Numbered from the stretch's first letter, positions 25,811 to 37,386 are shown. The stretch: DNA of 64,000 nt from Gammaproteobacteria bacterium (GCA_022823625.1 JAJEHQ010000024.1:124001-188000); one strand, 5' to 3'. Numbers and translations: made by a program. Notes: generated by a model not told the origin, from the sequence alone.

Positions 25811-27169
25811 ATGGATGACCAATTAGGAGCGCTGATAGTAATCTTTACTGAGTTTTACTATTGGCTTACGGTTGTCATCATGTTCATGATTCACATTGGC
25901 TTCTGTATGTATGAAGTCGGCGCGTCTCGCCGAAAAAACCACATTCATACATTGATGAAGAACACAATGCTGATTCCACTGGTGACAATTACATTTTTCT
26001 TTTTCGGCTGGTGGATCTATTTCGCCTTTCCCAACGGACCTTGGATCACTGGTGGCATCGTAGAGTCTCCGCATGCCGAACCCTGGAGTCAGCTGATGGG
26101 AACTCATATGGGTGCTGGTGCTGATGGCTGGGAGCGCATCAACGGCGTGTTCTGGGCAGCATTTTTACTGTTCTCCTGGACAGCGGCTTCGATTGTATCC
26201 GGTTCGGTCATTGAACGAATTCAATCGGGTGGATTCTGGATTTTGGCGGTGGCTATCGGTTCTGTATTCTGGATCATTGACGCTGCCTGGGGATGGCACT
26301 CCGGTGGCTGGATGGTTCAGTTGCTGGGTTATCACGATGCCTATGCGTCCGGAGTGATTCATGCAATCGCAGGTGGTTTCGCCTTGGGTGTGCTGTTTGT
26401 ACTCGGTCCACGAATCGGCAAGTTTGCTGCAGATGGGACGCCTCGCAACATTAACCCAAGAAATCCGTGGTTGGTTGCAATCGGACTGTTTCTCATCTAT
26501 ACCGGATTCTGGGGTTTTTACGTTGCCTGTAATGTACCGATCTGGGATATTCAGGCAGGTGACGGTGAATTCTTCTCCGCGACCAACATCTATCTTGCCC
26601 CAACAACACTGAGTGCGATTACGCTTAACTTCCTGATGTCTCTGTCAGGCGGACTGTTGGCTGGATATTGGGTCTCAAAAGGTGATGCCTTTTGGACTTA
26701 TTCATCAGGTCTCGCAGGTATTATCGCGGCATCTGCCGGAAACGACTTGTATCACCCAATCCAAGCCATGTTCATCGCAATCGTGGGCGTGATCTTCATG
26801 TACAAGATGCACTACTATGTTGAGCGTAGGTTCAAGATTGATGATGCAGTCGGTGCGGTTGCCGTTCACGGCTATGCCGGATTCTTCGGTGTGGTGGTTT
26901 GCGGTTTCATGCTCTGGGGTTATCCATCATCTCCCGACCCGAGTTTTGCGACGATCAATCCAATTGGACAGATTCTTGGTGCAATCATCATGTTTGGTGT
27001 GCTCGGATTCTTGCCAGGTTGGGTTCTCGCCAAGATTTTGAATGGTCTGGGCATACTGCGGATTCCACCATCTGTTGAAATTGCTGGATTGGATACCGCA
27101 ACGCAGGAATTGATGGATGCCGAAGAAGCGGCAATCATCGAAGCAGAAAACGCTGCCAAGAGCAGCTAA
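25811..27169 (+). CDS. Divergent Amt-family ammonium channel
   Basis: A 452-residue membrane protein with about 11 segments. The two pore histidines of Amt/Mep/Rh proteins are recognisable: H184 in SGVIHAIAGGF and H353 in AVHGYAGFFG; an acidic D176 lies where the structural Amt aspartate is expected, and EIAGLD near the C-terminus matches the cytoplasmic tail. Other regions diverge: the usual GFN-A/P-GS stretch is GFYVACN, and the first helix region reads HIGFCMYEVGASRRKNH. No glnK is adjacent. The ATG has a strong ribosome site (GAGGAGGT). A 60-residue membrane protein follows after 24 bases with its own GGAGG site. Ammonium or methylammonium transport is inferred. Confidence 0.8.
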   Translation: MDDQLGALIVIFTEFYYWLTVVIMFMIHIGFCMYEVGASRRKNHIHTLMKNTMLIPLVTITFFFFGWWIYFAFPNGPWITGGIVESPHAEPWSQLMGTHMGAGADGWERINGVFWAAFLLFSWTAASIVSGSVIERIQSGGFWILAVAIGSVFWIIDAAWGWHSGGWMVQLLGYHDAYASGVIHAIAGGFALGVLFVLGPRIGKFAADGTPRNINPRNPWLVAIGLFLIYTGFWGFYVACNVPIWDIQAGDGEFFSATNIYLAPTTLSAITLNFLMSLSGGLLAGYWVSKGDAFWTYSSGLAGIIAASAGNDLYHPIQAMFIAIVGVIFMYKMHYYVERRFKIDDAVGAVAVHGYAGFFGVVVCGFMLWGYPSSPDPSFATINPIGQILGAIIMFGVLGFLPGWVLAKILNGLGILRIPPSVEIAGLDTATQELMDAEEAAIIEAENAAKSS

Positions 27170-27193
27170 CCTTATCATTGGAGGTACACTGAT

Positions 27194-27376
27194 ATGACCA
27201 CAGGTGATTTTACGGACTGGGCAGGCACTATTGCTGAAATCGGTCCGGTTTATCCCTTTGTAGGGACTGAGTTCCTGTTAGTAATCGCTGGCGTCGTTTT
27301 CTGGGTTGCCTGGCACATAGCCCAGTTGCGTAGCGAGGCTAATCGCCTTAGGGAGGAGGACGACAAGTACAGCTAA
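27194..27376 (+). CDS. Small one-helix membrane protein linked to the Amt gene
   Basis: A 60-residue protein with one hydrophobic segment (about residues 20-42, TEFLLVIAGVVFWVAWHIAQL) followed by a charged helical tail (RSEANRLREEDDKYS). It has a consensus ribosome site GGAGG eight bases before its ATG and sits 24 bases after the ammonium channel gene, so it is translated as part of that operon. No family recognised. A role as an accessory or regulatory subunit of the channel is inference from position and size. Two hairpins directly after it end the transcript. Confidence 0.65.
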   Translation: MTTGDFTDWAGTIAEIGPVYPFVGTEFLLVIAGVVFWVAWHIAQLRSEANRLREEDDKYS

Positions 27377-27389
27377 ATTGGCTGACAGG

Positions 27390-27417
27390 AACCGTCAGTT
27401 TTTGTGAACTGACGGTT
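27390..27417 (+). terminator. Hairpin after the amt operon
   Basis: A perfect 11-bp stem (AACCGTCAGTT at 27390-27400, complement at 27407-27417) with a six-base loop, 13 bases after the stop of the small membrane protein gene. Only three T follow, so on its own it is a weak intrinsic terminator; a second hairpin lies 13 bases on. Confidence 0.6.
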
Positions 27418-27430
27418 TAACACAAGTAAA

Positions 27431-27465
27431 GAATCCCCTGTCAAGGATTGCTCGGCAGGGGATTC
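27431..27465. terminator. Second hairpin between convergent transcripts
   Basis: A perfect 10-bp stem (GAATCCCCTG at 27431-27440 and its complement at 27456-27465) with a 15-base loop, followed by CTCTTTC. It lies between the plus-strand amt operon and the minus-strand peroxiredoxin gene and may stop transcription from both sides. Confidence 0.55.
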
Positions 27466-27502
27466 CTCTTTCAATAACGATTGCTCAATTCGCTAGAGAT
27501 CG

Positions 27503-28081
27503 TTACTTCACAAGCGGGTTATTGGTGAGAAACTGTATCACCCAGTGGGGGTCGGTGTCACTTGGAAAGATGGGATAGTGAACCGCTTCAATTGATCCAT
27601 CATTGGCAATTAATGTAACCCTCTTCATCAGCGTTTTCCCCTCAACTGAGAATGTCGGGATATTCAGCGCCGAAGCAAATTCAAGCTGATGATCGCTCAA
27701 AACCTGATAGGGTAAGCGGAGTCTTCCCACCATTTCAAATTGGTAATCCGTCGATTGGGTGCTGATGCCAAATACATTTGCTCCAAGTGTTTCAATTTCA
27801 TCATGATGTTCCCGGTACGCCAGGCTTTGAGGGGTACACCCCCTAGCTCCTGGAATGTCATCCCATCCATCAGGAAGTGCAATGCCGGGTACTCCAGTCA
27901 TTGGGTAACAGTAAAGCACCACTCTATTGATTATTGATGCGAGGTTTACCTTTTCCCGGGATGTTGACCTGAGTGGCAAGTCTGGAAGTTTCATATTGAG
28001 CAGATGATCACAAGCGCCGTCATCGATCGGAATGGGCAGATCATCTGGCAAAGATTCAAAACCGTCAGGCACTTTATTCAT
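27503..28081 (-). CDS. Peroxiredoxin (AhpC/TSA-like)
   Basis: A 192-residue cytoplasmic thiol peroxidase. The catalytic loop reads IPGARGCTPQS with the peroxidatic cysteine at C82, preceded by the strand VVLYCYPMTGVPG. The insertion GIALPDGWDD before the cysteine marks the subfamily that resembles BCP/PrxQ but has a longer loop. No obvious resolving cysteine lies five residues on, so it may be a 1-Cys type or use C58 or C24. It reduces peroxides. It stands alone, 275 bases downstream of glmS on the same strand. Confidence 0.8.
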   Translation of the reverse strand: MNKVPDGFESLPDDLPIPIDDGACDHLLNMKLPDLPLRSTSREKVNLASIINRVVLYCYPMTGVPGIALPDGWDDIPGARGCTPQSLAYREHHDEIETLGANVFGISTQSTDYQFEMVGRLRLPYQVLSDHQLEFASALNIPTFSVEGKTLMKRVTLIANDGSIEAVHYPIFPSDTDPHWVIQFLTNNPLVK

Positions 28082-28355
28082 CGGAATCTAAAAATTAGTC
28101 AGGAAGGCTCAAGAGTAACTTGCAAGTGGTCGAATTTGTACTGATCAATCATGCAAATTGTAGAAACTGGAAACACGATACAGATCGCAATGAAAGCCAT
28201 GCTTTCTGGTGTTCTGCATTCAACAGCCAATGACACTGGTGTAGCTTGTCGAACTCGGTCGGTGGAAACTCTAATGCGATCTATGGATACCCTACTGATC
28301 GAATCAAAGAAATGGAATGCTGCTGTGTGGCACGACAATTATTGGCACGCCAAAG

Positions 28356-30194
28356 TTATTCTACGGTAACAGACTTGGCTAAATTTCTGGGGTTGTCGAC
28401 GTCAGTACCCTTGATGATTGCAACGTGATAAGCGAGAAGTTGCAATGCAATTGCGTGAACGATGGGTGAAGTATAAGGACCCGCTCGAACGACCTCAAAC
28501 ACCTCAATCAGCTCATCACTTTTCATTTCAGTGCCAGAATCGGTAAACACATAGAGTTTTCCGCCCCGGGCTCTTACCTCCTGAATATTGGATTTGAGCT
28601 TGCTCAGCAGATGATTATTCGGCGCCACCGCTATGGTCGGCATTTTTTCATCAATTAATGCCAATGGTCCATGTTTTAACTCACCCGCGGGATAAGCATC
28701 TGCATGGATGTATGATATCTCCTTCAGCTTCAATGCGCCTTCTAGAGCAATTGGAAAATGGGTGCCGCGTCCCAGTAGCAGCACGTGATCTTTATTCGCG
28801 AAATTTTCTGCAAGTCTGGCAATCTGACTGTCCATTTGCAGCACTGCTTCAATTCGAGCAGGCAACGCACGAAGCTCATGAACAATTTCCGCCTCCTGCT
28901 CAGCAGTGAATCCTCTGCGTCTGGCAAGGGCAATCGTCAGTAGCATCAATGAAACCAGTTGAGCCGTAAACGCTTTAGTTGATGCAACAGAAATTTCAGG
29001 CCCGGCTTTCGTATGCAATACAAGATCAGTCACCCGGGTCAATGAACTCGCGGGTGAGTTGCAAATTGACAGGGAATATTTGTATCCCAAATTTGCCGCG
29101 TGTTCCTGAGCGGCAAGAGTATCGGCAGTTTCACCGGATTGAGAGAGGAGTACTACCAGACACTCATCCGGAACGAACGGTTTTCGATATCGAAATTCGC
29201 TGGCGATTTCAGCTTCGCAAGGAATATTTAGTGATTCCAGCCAAATTTTACCGATCATACCAGCATAGTAACTGGTACCGCAGGCGAGGATGCGAACGGC
29301 TCTGACTTTTTTAAAAATTGCAGGTGCTATATCACCAAACGTAGCGATTTCATTGATCCGATCATCGGTGATTCGTTCAGAAAGGGTGTTCGCTACCACC
29401 GAGCCCTGTTCAAATATCTCCTTATGCATGTAATGAGAGTGATGAGCTAAATCAATCAATTCCGCCCGAATTGGAATTAATTGGTCTACTCGATGGACCT
29501 CATTTCCGTCCTTGTCAAAAATGACTGGCCCGGACGTCCTCGAAACAACTGCTGTTTCACCATTTTCCAGCACAATGATCGTCTTTGCAATTTTTGCGAG
29601 TGCGATGGCATCAGACGCAATGAAGACTTCATCGTTACCAAGACCGATTAGAAGCGGGCTGCCGCGCTTGGCAACCACTATTTTTTCAGGGTCTGCAACA
29701 GACAGCGCAGCGAAAGCAAATGAGCCTTCCAGTTTCGCCACTGTACCAGAGACTGCAGCATGAAGATCAAGTCCGCTGTTGATGCCACCTAGAATTTCGT
29801 GGACGATCACCTCGGTGTCAGTTTCGGAGTCGTAAACGACTCCATCGATCAGGTGCTGATCCTTCAACTCCTCATAATTTTCAATAATGCCATTGCAGAC
29901 GACGGCAATTTCATCTCTACACGCGATAGGATGAGCATTTCGCTCTTCAGCTGCGCCATGTGTTGCCCAACGCGTGTGTCCAATCCCTATTGATCCACTC
30001 AGTTGACTGCCGTTGCTTAGCGATTCGGCAAGTTTCTCAACTTTGCCAACACATCGACGCCGGTCCAGGTCACCTTCAGGGTTTATGACTGCAATGCCCG
30101 AAGAATCGTATCCTCGATACTCCATTAACCGCATGCTGTTGACCAGGGTTGGTACAACATTGGAATTGGAAATTGCTCCAATTATTCCGCACAT
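28356..30194 (-). CDS. glmS: Glutamine-fructose-6-phosphate aminotransferase
   Basis: A 612-residue enzyme of standard length. It begins MCGIIGAIS, giving the N-terminal cysteine nucleophile of the class II glutaminase domain (residues 2 to about 240), followed by two SIS sugar-isomerase domains (LACGTSYYAGMIG near 305 with SQSGETADT near 352, and LLGRGTHFPIALEGALKLKE near 470). It ends KSVTVE, the conserved C-terminus. It makes glucosamine-6-phosphate, the first step to UDP-GlcNAc for peptidoglycan and lipopolysaccharide. It lies 20 bases after glmU. Confidence 0.97.
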   Translation of the reverse strand: MCGIIGAISNSNVVPTLVNSMRLMEYRGYDSSGIAVINPEGDLDRRRCVGKVEKLAESLSNGSQLSGSIGIGHTRWATHGAAEERNAHPIACRDEIAVVCNGIIENYEELKDQHLIDGVVYDSETDTEVIVHEILGGINSGLDLHAAVSGTVAKLEGSFAFAALSVADPEKIVVAKRGSPLLIGLGNDEVFIASDAIALAKIAKTIIVLENGETAVVSRTSGPVIFDKDGNEVHRVDQLIPIRAELIDLAHHSHYMHKEIFEQGSVVANTLSERITDDRINEIATFGDIAPAIFKKVRAVRILACGTSYYAGMIGKIWLESLNIPCEAEIASEFRYRKPFVPDECLVVLLSQSGETADTLAAQEHAANLGYKYSLSICNSPASSLTRVTDLVLHTKAGPEISVASTKAFTAQLVSLMLLTIALARRRGFTAEQEAEIVHELRALPARIEAVLQMDSQIARLAENFANKDHVLLLGRGTHFPIALEGALKLKEISYIHADAYPAGELKHGPLALIDEKMPTIAVAPNNHLLSKLKSNIQEVRARGGKLYVFTDSGTEMKSDELIEVFEVVRAGPYTSPIVHAIALQLLAYHVAIIKGTDVDNPRNLAKSVTVE

Positions 30195-30214
30195 TTGCTG
30201 ATTAATCTCCCCAG

Positions 30215-31612
30215 TTAACCTGCTGATTTTCCAGATATTCGGGACTTACGCCCATTTTTTGGTGCATGTCTGTTCTTGATTCTTCGAACTTCACCGCGCT
30301 CAACAACCAGTTCACCCGAGTTGACATTCCTTGAAATTGTCGAACCGGCACCGATAAACGCATATTCCTGAACTTCAAGCGGTGCAACCAGTGCGGAATT
30401 TGATCCGACAAACGCATGATCACCAATATATGTTTGATGTTTTCTTTTTCCATCGAAATTACAGGTTATTACACCGGCGCCAATATTTACATGATTTCCG
30501 ATGTGTGCATCTCCAATGTAGGCAAGGTGATTGATTTTGGTATCTTCACCAATGATCGATGCCTTAATTTCGACATAATTTCCGACTCTGGAGTTCTTGC
30601 CGATGACTGTACCTGGACGAATTCGAGCAAATGGGCCCACGGTACAGCCTTCACTAATCTCAGCGCCTTCAACTGAAGAGAATGGTTTTATTTCCACCCC
30701 AGGCCCTAACTTGCTGTCTCGAACCACACAGTTTGATGCAATACTGACGTCGTCGTCCAGCGTCACATCACCTTCCAGTAGGACATTTGCATCAATACGG
30801 CAGTCTTTCCCGGCAGTGCAGTTTCCGCGCAGGTCGAATCTGGCGGGATCGACAACATGCACGCCTTCTTTCATGAGTTGTTCAGCGTTTCTCATTTGCA
30901 ATGCTCGTTCGAGTTGAGCCTGGTCCAACCTGCTATTTACACCAACAGTTTCAAGCAAGTCATTAGCCTGACATAATGCAACAACGATACCTTCGGAAAC
31001 CGCATGTTTGATAATGTCTGTCAAATAATACTCGCTTTGTGCGTTTTTGTTATCCAGCAATTTCAGCCAACGCGCTAGTAACTTCGCTTTGACAGCTAGA
31101 GGTCCAGCATTGACTTCCTTAATCTGCCGTTCCTCAGGTGCTGTATCTTTCTCTTCAACAATTCGCTGCAGCACACCCGCGTCATCGCGCTTGATACGTC
31201 CGTAGCCTGTCGGATTGTCGAGTTCTACTGTTAGTACGGATAGCGCGTGCGTGTTTGCTAGTTCAATTAGCCGACTTACAGTATTAGCTTGAACTAGAGG
31301 GATGTCACCGTACAGAATGCAAACCGTAGACTCAATGTCGATATGAGGGATGGCCTGTTGAACGGCGTGTCCGGTGCCAAGCGGTGCTGACTGCAGTACC
31401 CAGTTAATGCAGTTGTCAGGAACACTCTCCCGAATTTGGTGGCCGTTCTCCCCATACACGATATGAATTTTGTCGACACCTGCGTTTTTTACGCTGTTGA
31501 CGATATACCGAATCATGGGTTGTCCACCCAATTCTTGAAGAGATTTTGGTCGATTGGAGTGCATCCGCACTCCCTGACCGCCCGCAAGAATGATGACTTC
31601 AGTCGATGTCAA
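30215..31612 (-). CDS. glmU: Bifunctional GlmU uridylyltransferase/acetyltransferase
   Basis: A 465-residue enzyme. The N-terminal pyrophosphorylase domain opens ILAGGQGVRMHSNRPKSL, where the usual GxGTRM has valine in place of threonine; the C-terminal half is a left-handed beta-helix of hexapeptide repeats (about residues 250-440) with the acetyltransferase site near YVEIKAS and NYDGxxKHxT-like CNFDGKRKHQT. It turns glucosamine-1-phosphate into UDP-GlcNAc. It lies between atpC (67 bases upstream) and glmS, the common gammaproteobacterial order. Confidence 0.97.
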   Translation of the reverse strand: MTSTEVIILAGGQGVRMHSNRPKSLQELGGQPMIRYIVNSVKNAGVDKIHIVYGENGHQIRESVPDNCINWVLQSAPLGTGHAVQQAIPHIDIESTVCILYGDIPLVQANTVSRLIELANTHALSVLTVELDNPTGYGRIKRDDAGVLQRIVEEKDTAPEERQIKEVNAGPLAVKAKLLARWLKLLDNKNAQSEYYLTDIIKHAVSEGIVVALCQANDLLETVGVNSRLDQAQLERALQMRNAEQLMKEGVHVVDPARFDLRGNCTAGKDCRIDANVLLEGDVTLDDDVSIASNCVVRDSKLGPGVEIKPFSSVEGAEISEGCTVGPFARIRPGTVIGKNSRVGNYVEIKASIIGEDTKINHLAYIGDAHIGNHVNIGAGVITCNFDGKRKHQTYIGDHAFVGSNSALVAPLEVQEYAFIGAGSTISRNVNSGELVVERGEVRRIKNRHAPKNGRKSRISGKSAG

Positions 31613-31679
31613 TCAGGACTCCACGTCGCCAAAGGTTTGAACAATGACGAATACTCTGATCTGAGGTAATTTTCGATCG

Positions 31680-32099
31680 CTATCGAGCGGTTTTTCGAAG
31701 CTTCTCTACAGCCCGCAATTGCGCAACTGCCTGGACCAGTTCTGCTTTGGCTTTTGCCAATTCCATTTCCGAAGTTTTTTCCTGCAGGTCTCGTTCTGCC
31801 TGCTTTATGGCTTCCTGCGCTTTCGCTTCGTCAAGGTCAGCTGCGCGAAGAGCAGTATCGGACAGGACCGTTACGACATGTGGCTGAATTTCGAGCAAGC
31901 CACCGGAAACGTAGAAAAACTGTTCTTCTCCATTTTCCTGCTGTACCCGGACTTCTCCGGGCTTTAGTCGAGTCAAAAGTGGTGCATGCTGGGGTGCAAT
32001 TCCGACTTCACCCATTTCAGCGGGCGCATAGACCATAGTACCGCTCCCGGACCATATGGCCTCTTCTGCGCTGACTATTTCTACTGCGATTGTTGACAT
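31680..32099 (-). CDS. atpC: ATP synthase F1 epsilon subunit
   Basis: A 139-residue subunit of the F1 central stalk, beginning MSTIAVEIVSAEEAIWSG and containing GEVGIAPQHAPLLTRLKPG, the conserved beta-sandwich, then a C-terminal helical hairpin rich in alanine and glutamate that can inhibit ATP hydrolysis. The ATG at 32099 fits family starts; the frame is open four codons further. It follows atpD by 30 bases and ends the atp genes proper. Confidence 0.95.
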   Translation of the reverse strand: MSTIAVEIVSAEEAIWSGSGTMVYAPAEMGEVGIAPQHAPLLTRLKPGEVRVQQENGEEQFFYVSGGLLEIQPHVVTVLSDTALRAADLDEAKAQEAIKQAERDLQEKTSEMELAKAKAELVQAVAQLRAVEKLRKTAR

Positions 32100-32129
32100 T
32101 TCTCTATCCAATCAATTTGTACTGACTGA

Positions 32130-33518
<1,389 letters not shown>

Positions 33519-33576
33519 TTATTTACTGGGAATGAATCGTAATTTTTCTGCAAAATTTTAATGCATGTGCAACTGA

Positions 33577-34440
33577 CTACACTGCCGCCGCACCGCCAAC
33601 AATTTCAGAGATTTCCTGTGTAATGGCGGCCTGGCGCGCCTTGTTGTAAATCAGTTGTAATTCGTCAATCAGGTTGCCGGCATTATCCGTCGCAGACTTC
33701 ATTGCTACCATTCTTGCAGATTGCTCGCACGCAATATTCTCAACGACAGCCTGGTAAATGATCGACTCGATGTAGCGGAGCATCAGTGCATCAACAACTA
33801 CATGGGATTCAGGTTCATAAAGATAATCCCAATATTCCGGCAGTTTCTCTTCCAATTCTACGCCTTTGATCGGCAGGATCTGCTCAATTTGCGGGCTTTG
33901 AGTCATGGTATTGACAAAACTGTTGCTAACCAGATAAAGACGGTCGATTTTTTCTTCTTCATAAGCATCTAGCATGACCTTGATTGCTCCGATCAGTTCG
34001 GAAATTTGCGGTGCATCCCCCAGGTGAGTCGCCTGGCACAGGATATTGCCTCCAAATCGCCGAAAAAAACCAAGCCCTTTGTTTCCAATGATGCCAAATT
34101 TAGTAGATACTCCCTTTTCATCCCACTCCGATATTGATTCCAATGCTGATCGAAACAGGTTGATGTTTAAACCACCGCACAGACCACGGTCAGAACTGAT
34201 GATGATGTATCCAACTGATGATACCTCTCTTTCGATTGAATAGACGTGCCTGTATTCCAGCCTGGCGAGTCTGACGTGAGCCATCACCCGTCTGACTGAT
34301 TCAGCATAAGGTCGAGCGGCTCGCATTCGCTCCTGAGCGCGCCGCATTTTGCTGGCAGCGACCATTTCCATAGCCGAAGTAATCTTTTGAGTATTTTGAA
34401 TACTTTTAATCTTAGTCCGAATTTCTTTAGCGCCAGCCAT
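33577..34440 (-). CDS. atpG: ATP synthase F1 gamma subunit
   Basis: A 287-residue central rotor subunit. The N-terminal helix [20 protein letters not shown] and [15 protein letters not shown], and the C-terminal [20 protein letters not shown] ... [16 protein letters not shown], are the two conserved coiled-coil halves that turn inside the alpha-beta ring. The middle Rossmann part carries [11 protein letters not shown]. Length and order are normal; it follows atpA by 37 bases. Confidence 0.97.
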   Translation of the reverse strand: MAGAKEIRTKIKSIQNTQKITSAMEMVAASKMRRAQERMRAARPYAESVRRVMAHVRLARLEYRHVYSIEREVSSVGYIIISSDRGLCGGLNINLFRSALESISEWDEKGVSTKFGIIGNKGLGFFRRFGGNILCQATHLGDAPQISELIGAIKVMLDAYEEEKIDRLYLVSNSFVNTMTQSPQIEQILPIKGVELEEKLPEYWDYLYEPESHVVVDALMLRYIESIIYQAVVENIACEQSARMVAMKSATDNAGNLIDELQLIYNKARQAAITQEISEIVGGAAAV

Positions 34441-34477
34441 GTATCAAATCCGCTTGATCAGTTTCAGAATATCAGCC

Positions 34478-36025
34478 TTACCAGGAGCCGTTTTTCACAA
34501 AGTCGTCAAGTGCATTTTTCATTGATGCCGCGACCTCGTCGTTAAATTCAGGGTCATCGTTTATACTGGCAAGCAGGTCTGCGTAATTGGATCGCATATA
34601 CGCCTGCATTGCCTGTTCGAATGGCACAACCTGTGGAACTTCCATGTTGTCTAAATACCCTTCGTTAGCAGCAAAAAGAGAAAATGACATCTCGGCAACC
34701 GATAGCGGTTCATACTGAGGCTGCTTCATCATTTCGGTCACTCGCTGCCCCCGTTCGAGCTGTTTACGGGTTGCTTCATCAAGGTCTGATGCAAACTGAG
34801 AGAATGCCGCCAGCTCGCGATATTGAGCGAGTGCGAGTCTGATTCCCCCGCCGAGTTTCTTAACGATCGGTGTTTGAGCGGCGCCGCCAACCCGGGAAAC
34901 CGAAAGACCCGCATTAATAGCTGGTCGGATATTGGCATTGAACAAATCACTTTCAAGGTAAATCTGACCGTCAGTTATTGAAATCACATTGGTCGGAACA
35001 AATGCAGACACATCACCTGCCTGTGTTTCAATAATGGGCAACGCTGTGAGCGATCCGGTTCTGCCCTTGACTTCCCCATTTGTGATACTTTCTACGTATT
35101 CAGGGTTAATTCTTGAAGCGCGCTCCAATAATCGTGAATGCAGATAAAACACATCCCCCGGATAGGCTTCACGACCCGGTGGTCGTCTGAGCAGCAAAGA
35201 AACCTGTCGATAAGCCCAGGCCTGCTTGGTTAGATCATCGAAGATAATCAGCGCGTCTTCGCCACGATCTCGAAAATACTCACCCATGGTGCAGCCGGAG
35301 TAGGGAGCGATGTACTGCATGGCAGCACTCTCTGCTGCAGATGCCGACACTACGACGGTGTGTTCCATGGCGTCGTGCTCTTCAAGCTTTCGAACCACGT
35401 TCGCGATGCTCGAGACTTTTTGACCAATTGCCACGTAAATGCACTTAATACCGGTGCCTTTCTGATTGATGATCGTATCCAAAGCCACTGCGGTTTTACC
35501 GGTCTGCCGATCACCGATGATTAGTTCGCGCTGTCCGCGGCCGATTGGTACCATTGAATCAATTGCTTTGAGACCGGTCTGAACGGGTTCCGACACTGAC
35601 TGCCGAGTAATCACGCCAGGTGCGACTTTTTCGATCGGTGCTGAACCCTTCGATTCAATCGGGCCTTTGCCATCCAGCGGCCGGCCAAGTGAGTCAACTA
35701 CGCGTCCAAGCAAGCCTTCACCGATCGGTACTTCTAAAATTCGTCCGGTGCAGCGAACCGTATCGCCTTCGGTGATATGTTCATAGTCGCCAAGAATCAC
35801 CGCGCCGACGGAATCTTGTTCAAGGTTCAGTGCAAGACCGAATGTATCACCTGGAAATTCCAACATCTCGCCTTGTAGTGCATCGGCCAATCCGTGAATT
35901 CGGACGATACCGTCCGTCAGCAATACGACAGTACCTTCGCTTCTCGCTTGTGGGGTTGCATCAAAGTCCGTAATCCGAGCCTTGATCAGCTCACTGATTT
36001 CGGACGGGTTTAATTGCATCGCCAT
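34478..36025 (-). CDS. atpA: ATP synthase F1 alpha subunit
   Basis: A 515-residue non-catalytic nucleotide-binding subunit. It begins [18 protein letters not shown], has Walker [11 protein letters not shown] near residue 170 and the conserved [10 protein letters not shown] near 375. It forms the hexamer with beta and anchors the peripheral stalk. It lies 50 bases after atpH. Confidence 0.98.
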   Translation of the reverse strand: MAMQLNPSEISELIKARITDFDATPQARSEGTVVLLTDGIVRIHGLADALQGEMLEFPGDTFGLALNLEQDSVGAVILGDYEHITEGDTVRCTGRILEVPIGEGLLGRVVDSLGRPLDGKGPIESKGSAPIEKVAPGVITRQSVSEPVQTGLKAIDSMVPIGRGQRELIIGDRQTGKTAVALDTIINQKGTGIKCIYVAIGQKVSSIANVVRKLEEHDAMEHTVVVSASAAESAAMQYIAPYSGCTMGEYFRDRGEDALIIFDDLTKQAWAYRQVSLLLRRPPGREAYPGDVFYLHSRLLERASRINPEYVESITNGEVKGRTGSLTALPIIETQAGDVSAFVPTNVISITDGQIYLESDLFNANIRPAINAGLSVSRVGGAAQTPIVKKLGGGIRLALAQYRELAAFSQFASDLDEATRKQLERGQRVTEMMKQPQYEPLSVAEMSFSLFAANEGYLDNMEVPQVVPFEQAMQAYMRSNYADLLASINDDPEFNDEVAASMKNALDDFVKNGSW

Positions 36026-36075
36026 TTGGTTCGTTCCTCTTTGTTCAATAATGGCAGTTCGCTTGATTCACTGAA

Positions 36076-36612
36076 TTACACACCAAGTGAACTGGCGAGT
36101 TTATCCAGTCGGGCTCGAATGGAGCCGTCAATGACCCAGTCACCGGCACGTACCACAACGCCACCGATCAGATCTTTGTTGATCTTGCTTGTCAGCCGGA
36201 CCTTTCGGCCCATTCGCTGTTGCAGTGCTTCGATCAATTGTGCCAGCTGCTCGCTATCCAATTCATAAGCAGCTTCAAGTTCCGCTTCGATCACGCCTTC
36301 ATCCTCAGCTCTCAACGACTCGAACTGTCTGGCGATCAACGGTAGTGCAGACAGCCGGCGGTAATGACTCAGGATTTTGATAAAGTTCTGGGCCTGCTCG
36401 TCCAGATGCTTACCGGTGATTTCTAGTACCACACTCAACACCTGCTCGCGCGTAATTCTCGGATCGCTGACCAGAGAATTGAAGTCCGGATGTTCGGCTA
36501 TCTCCGACAGCATCTCTAATTGATTGCTCCAGTCTTCAAATCGTCCGGTTTCTTTGGCCAGTTCAAAGACAGCCTGTGCGTAGGGTCGTGCGATGCTGGA
36601 AAGATCACTCAT
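36076..36612 (-). CDS. atpH: ATP synthase F1 delta subunit
   Basis: A 178-residue peripheral stalk subunit with the helical N-terminal domain (SSIARPYAQAVFELAKETG) and the C-terminal segment KINKDLIGGVVVRAGDWVIDGSIRARL, both diagnostic. It links the b-subunit stalk to the top of F1. It lies 18 bases after atpF. Confidence 0.95.
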   Translation of the reverse strand: MSDLSSIARPYAQAVFELAKETGRFEDWSNQLEMLSEIAEHPDFNSLVSDPRITREQVLSVVLEITGKHLDEQAQNFIKILSHYRRLSALPLIARQFESLRAEDEGVIEAELEAAYELDSEQLAQLIEALQQRMGRKVRLTSKINKDLIGGVVVRAGDWVIDGSIRARLDKLASSLGV

Positions 36613-36630
36613 TTTGAATCAGGTCGGTTT

Positions 36631-37101
36631 TCAAAGATTACCAGCAAGGTCAGAGAGCATTTGCTCATGTGCTTTGGCATCTACTTCTTGAGACAGAATC
36701 TGTTCCGCCCCGGCAATCGCGAGTGTAGCGACCTGAACCCGCAACTGTTCTCTGGCCCGATTGGTTTCCATTTCGACTTCACCGCGTGCGGCTGTAATAA
36801 TACGCTCACCTTCAGTGCGCGCTTCGTTCTTGGCTTCGGCTACAACTTCAGCCCCGCGCTTTTCAGCCTTGGCGATAATTTCCTGGGCTTGTGATTTGGC
36901 TTGCTCGATCAGCTGTTCCGCATCCTGGTGACCGCGCTCGCGTTCACGCTGTCCTTCTGCTGCTGCGGCCAGGCCGTCTGCGATGGATTTACGTCTTTCA
37001 TTCAGCGCTTTCATAATCGGCGGCCAAATGAACTTCATGCAAAACCAGACGAAAATGATGAACGTGATCGTCTGCCCAATTAGCGTCAGATTAATATTCA
37101 T
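36631..37101 (-). CDS. atpF: ATP synthase Fo b subunit
   Basis: A 156-residue subunit with one N-terminal membrane helix (NLTLIGQTITFIIFVWFCM) followed by KFIWPPIMKALNERRKSIADGL and a long charged alpha-helix forming the peripheral stalk dimer. The sequence and length are those of gammaproteobacterial AtpF. It lies 54 bases after atpE. Confidence 0.96.
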   Translation of the reverse strand: MNINLTLIGQTITFIIFVWFCMKFIWPPIMKALNERRKSIADGLAAAAEGQRERERGHQDAEQLIEQAKSQAQEIIAKAEKRGAEVVAEAKNEARTEGERIITAARGEVEMETNRAREQLRVQVATLAIAGAEQILSQEVDAKAHEQMLSDLAGNL

Positions 37102-37155
37102 TGCTATGCTCTAAAACAATTGATTTGAACCGGTCGAATAATCGACCGGTACTCG

Positions 37156-37386
37156 TTAGGCAACCGCGAACAGAATATAGAATGCGATACCGACTCCAAT
37201 CATCGGAACCGCGTCCACGAGCCCCATCATAATGAAAAATTGAACTCGCAGCATTGGCAGCAGTTCAGGTTGTCGCGCGATGGCCTCAATGAATCTCGCG
37301 GCGAGAATTCCAATGCCAACCGCGGCACCGACTGCGCCCATGCCGAGCAGTACGGCACCCGCGATAAAATACAGTGCTGCTTCCAT
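37156..37386 (-). CDS. atpE: ATP synthase Fo c subunit
   Basis: A 76-residue two-helix membrane hairpin forming the proton-driven rotor ring. The polar loop ARQPEL (about residues 37-42) faces F1 and D58 in GLVDAVPMI is the ion-carrying carboxylate. The sodium-binding set of Na+-type c subunits (glutamine in helix 1, ES/ET pair in helix 2) is not present, so proton coupling is likely. A short gap precedes atpF. Confidence 0.97.
   Translation of the reverse strand: MEAALYFIAGAVLLGMGAVGAAVGIGILAARFIEAIARQPELLPMLRVQFFIMMGLVDAVPMIGVGIAFYILFAVA

Noticed and set aside
28151-28369. Plus-strand 72-codon frame between peroxiredoxin and glmS
   Set aside because: No ribosome site, no family resemblance, and it runs into the 3' end of glmS on the other strand.
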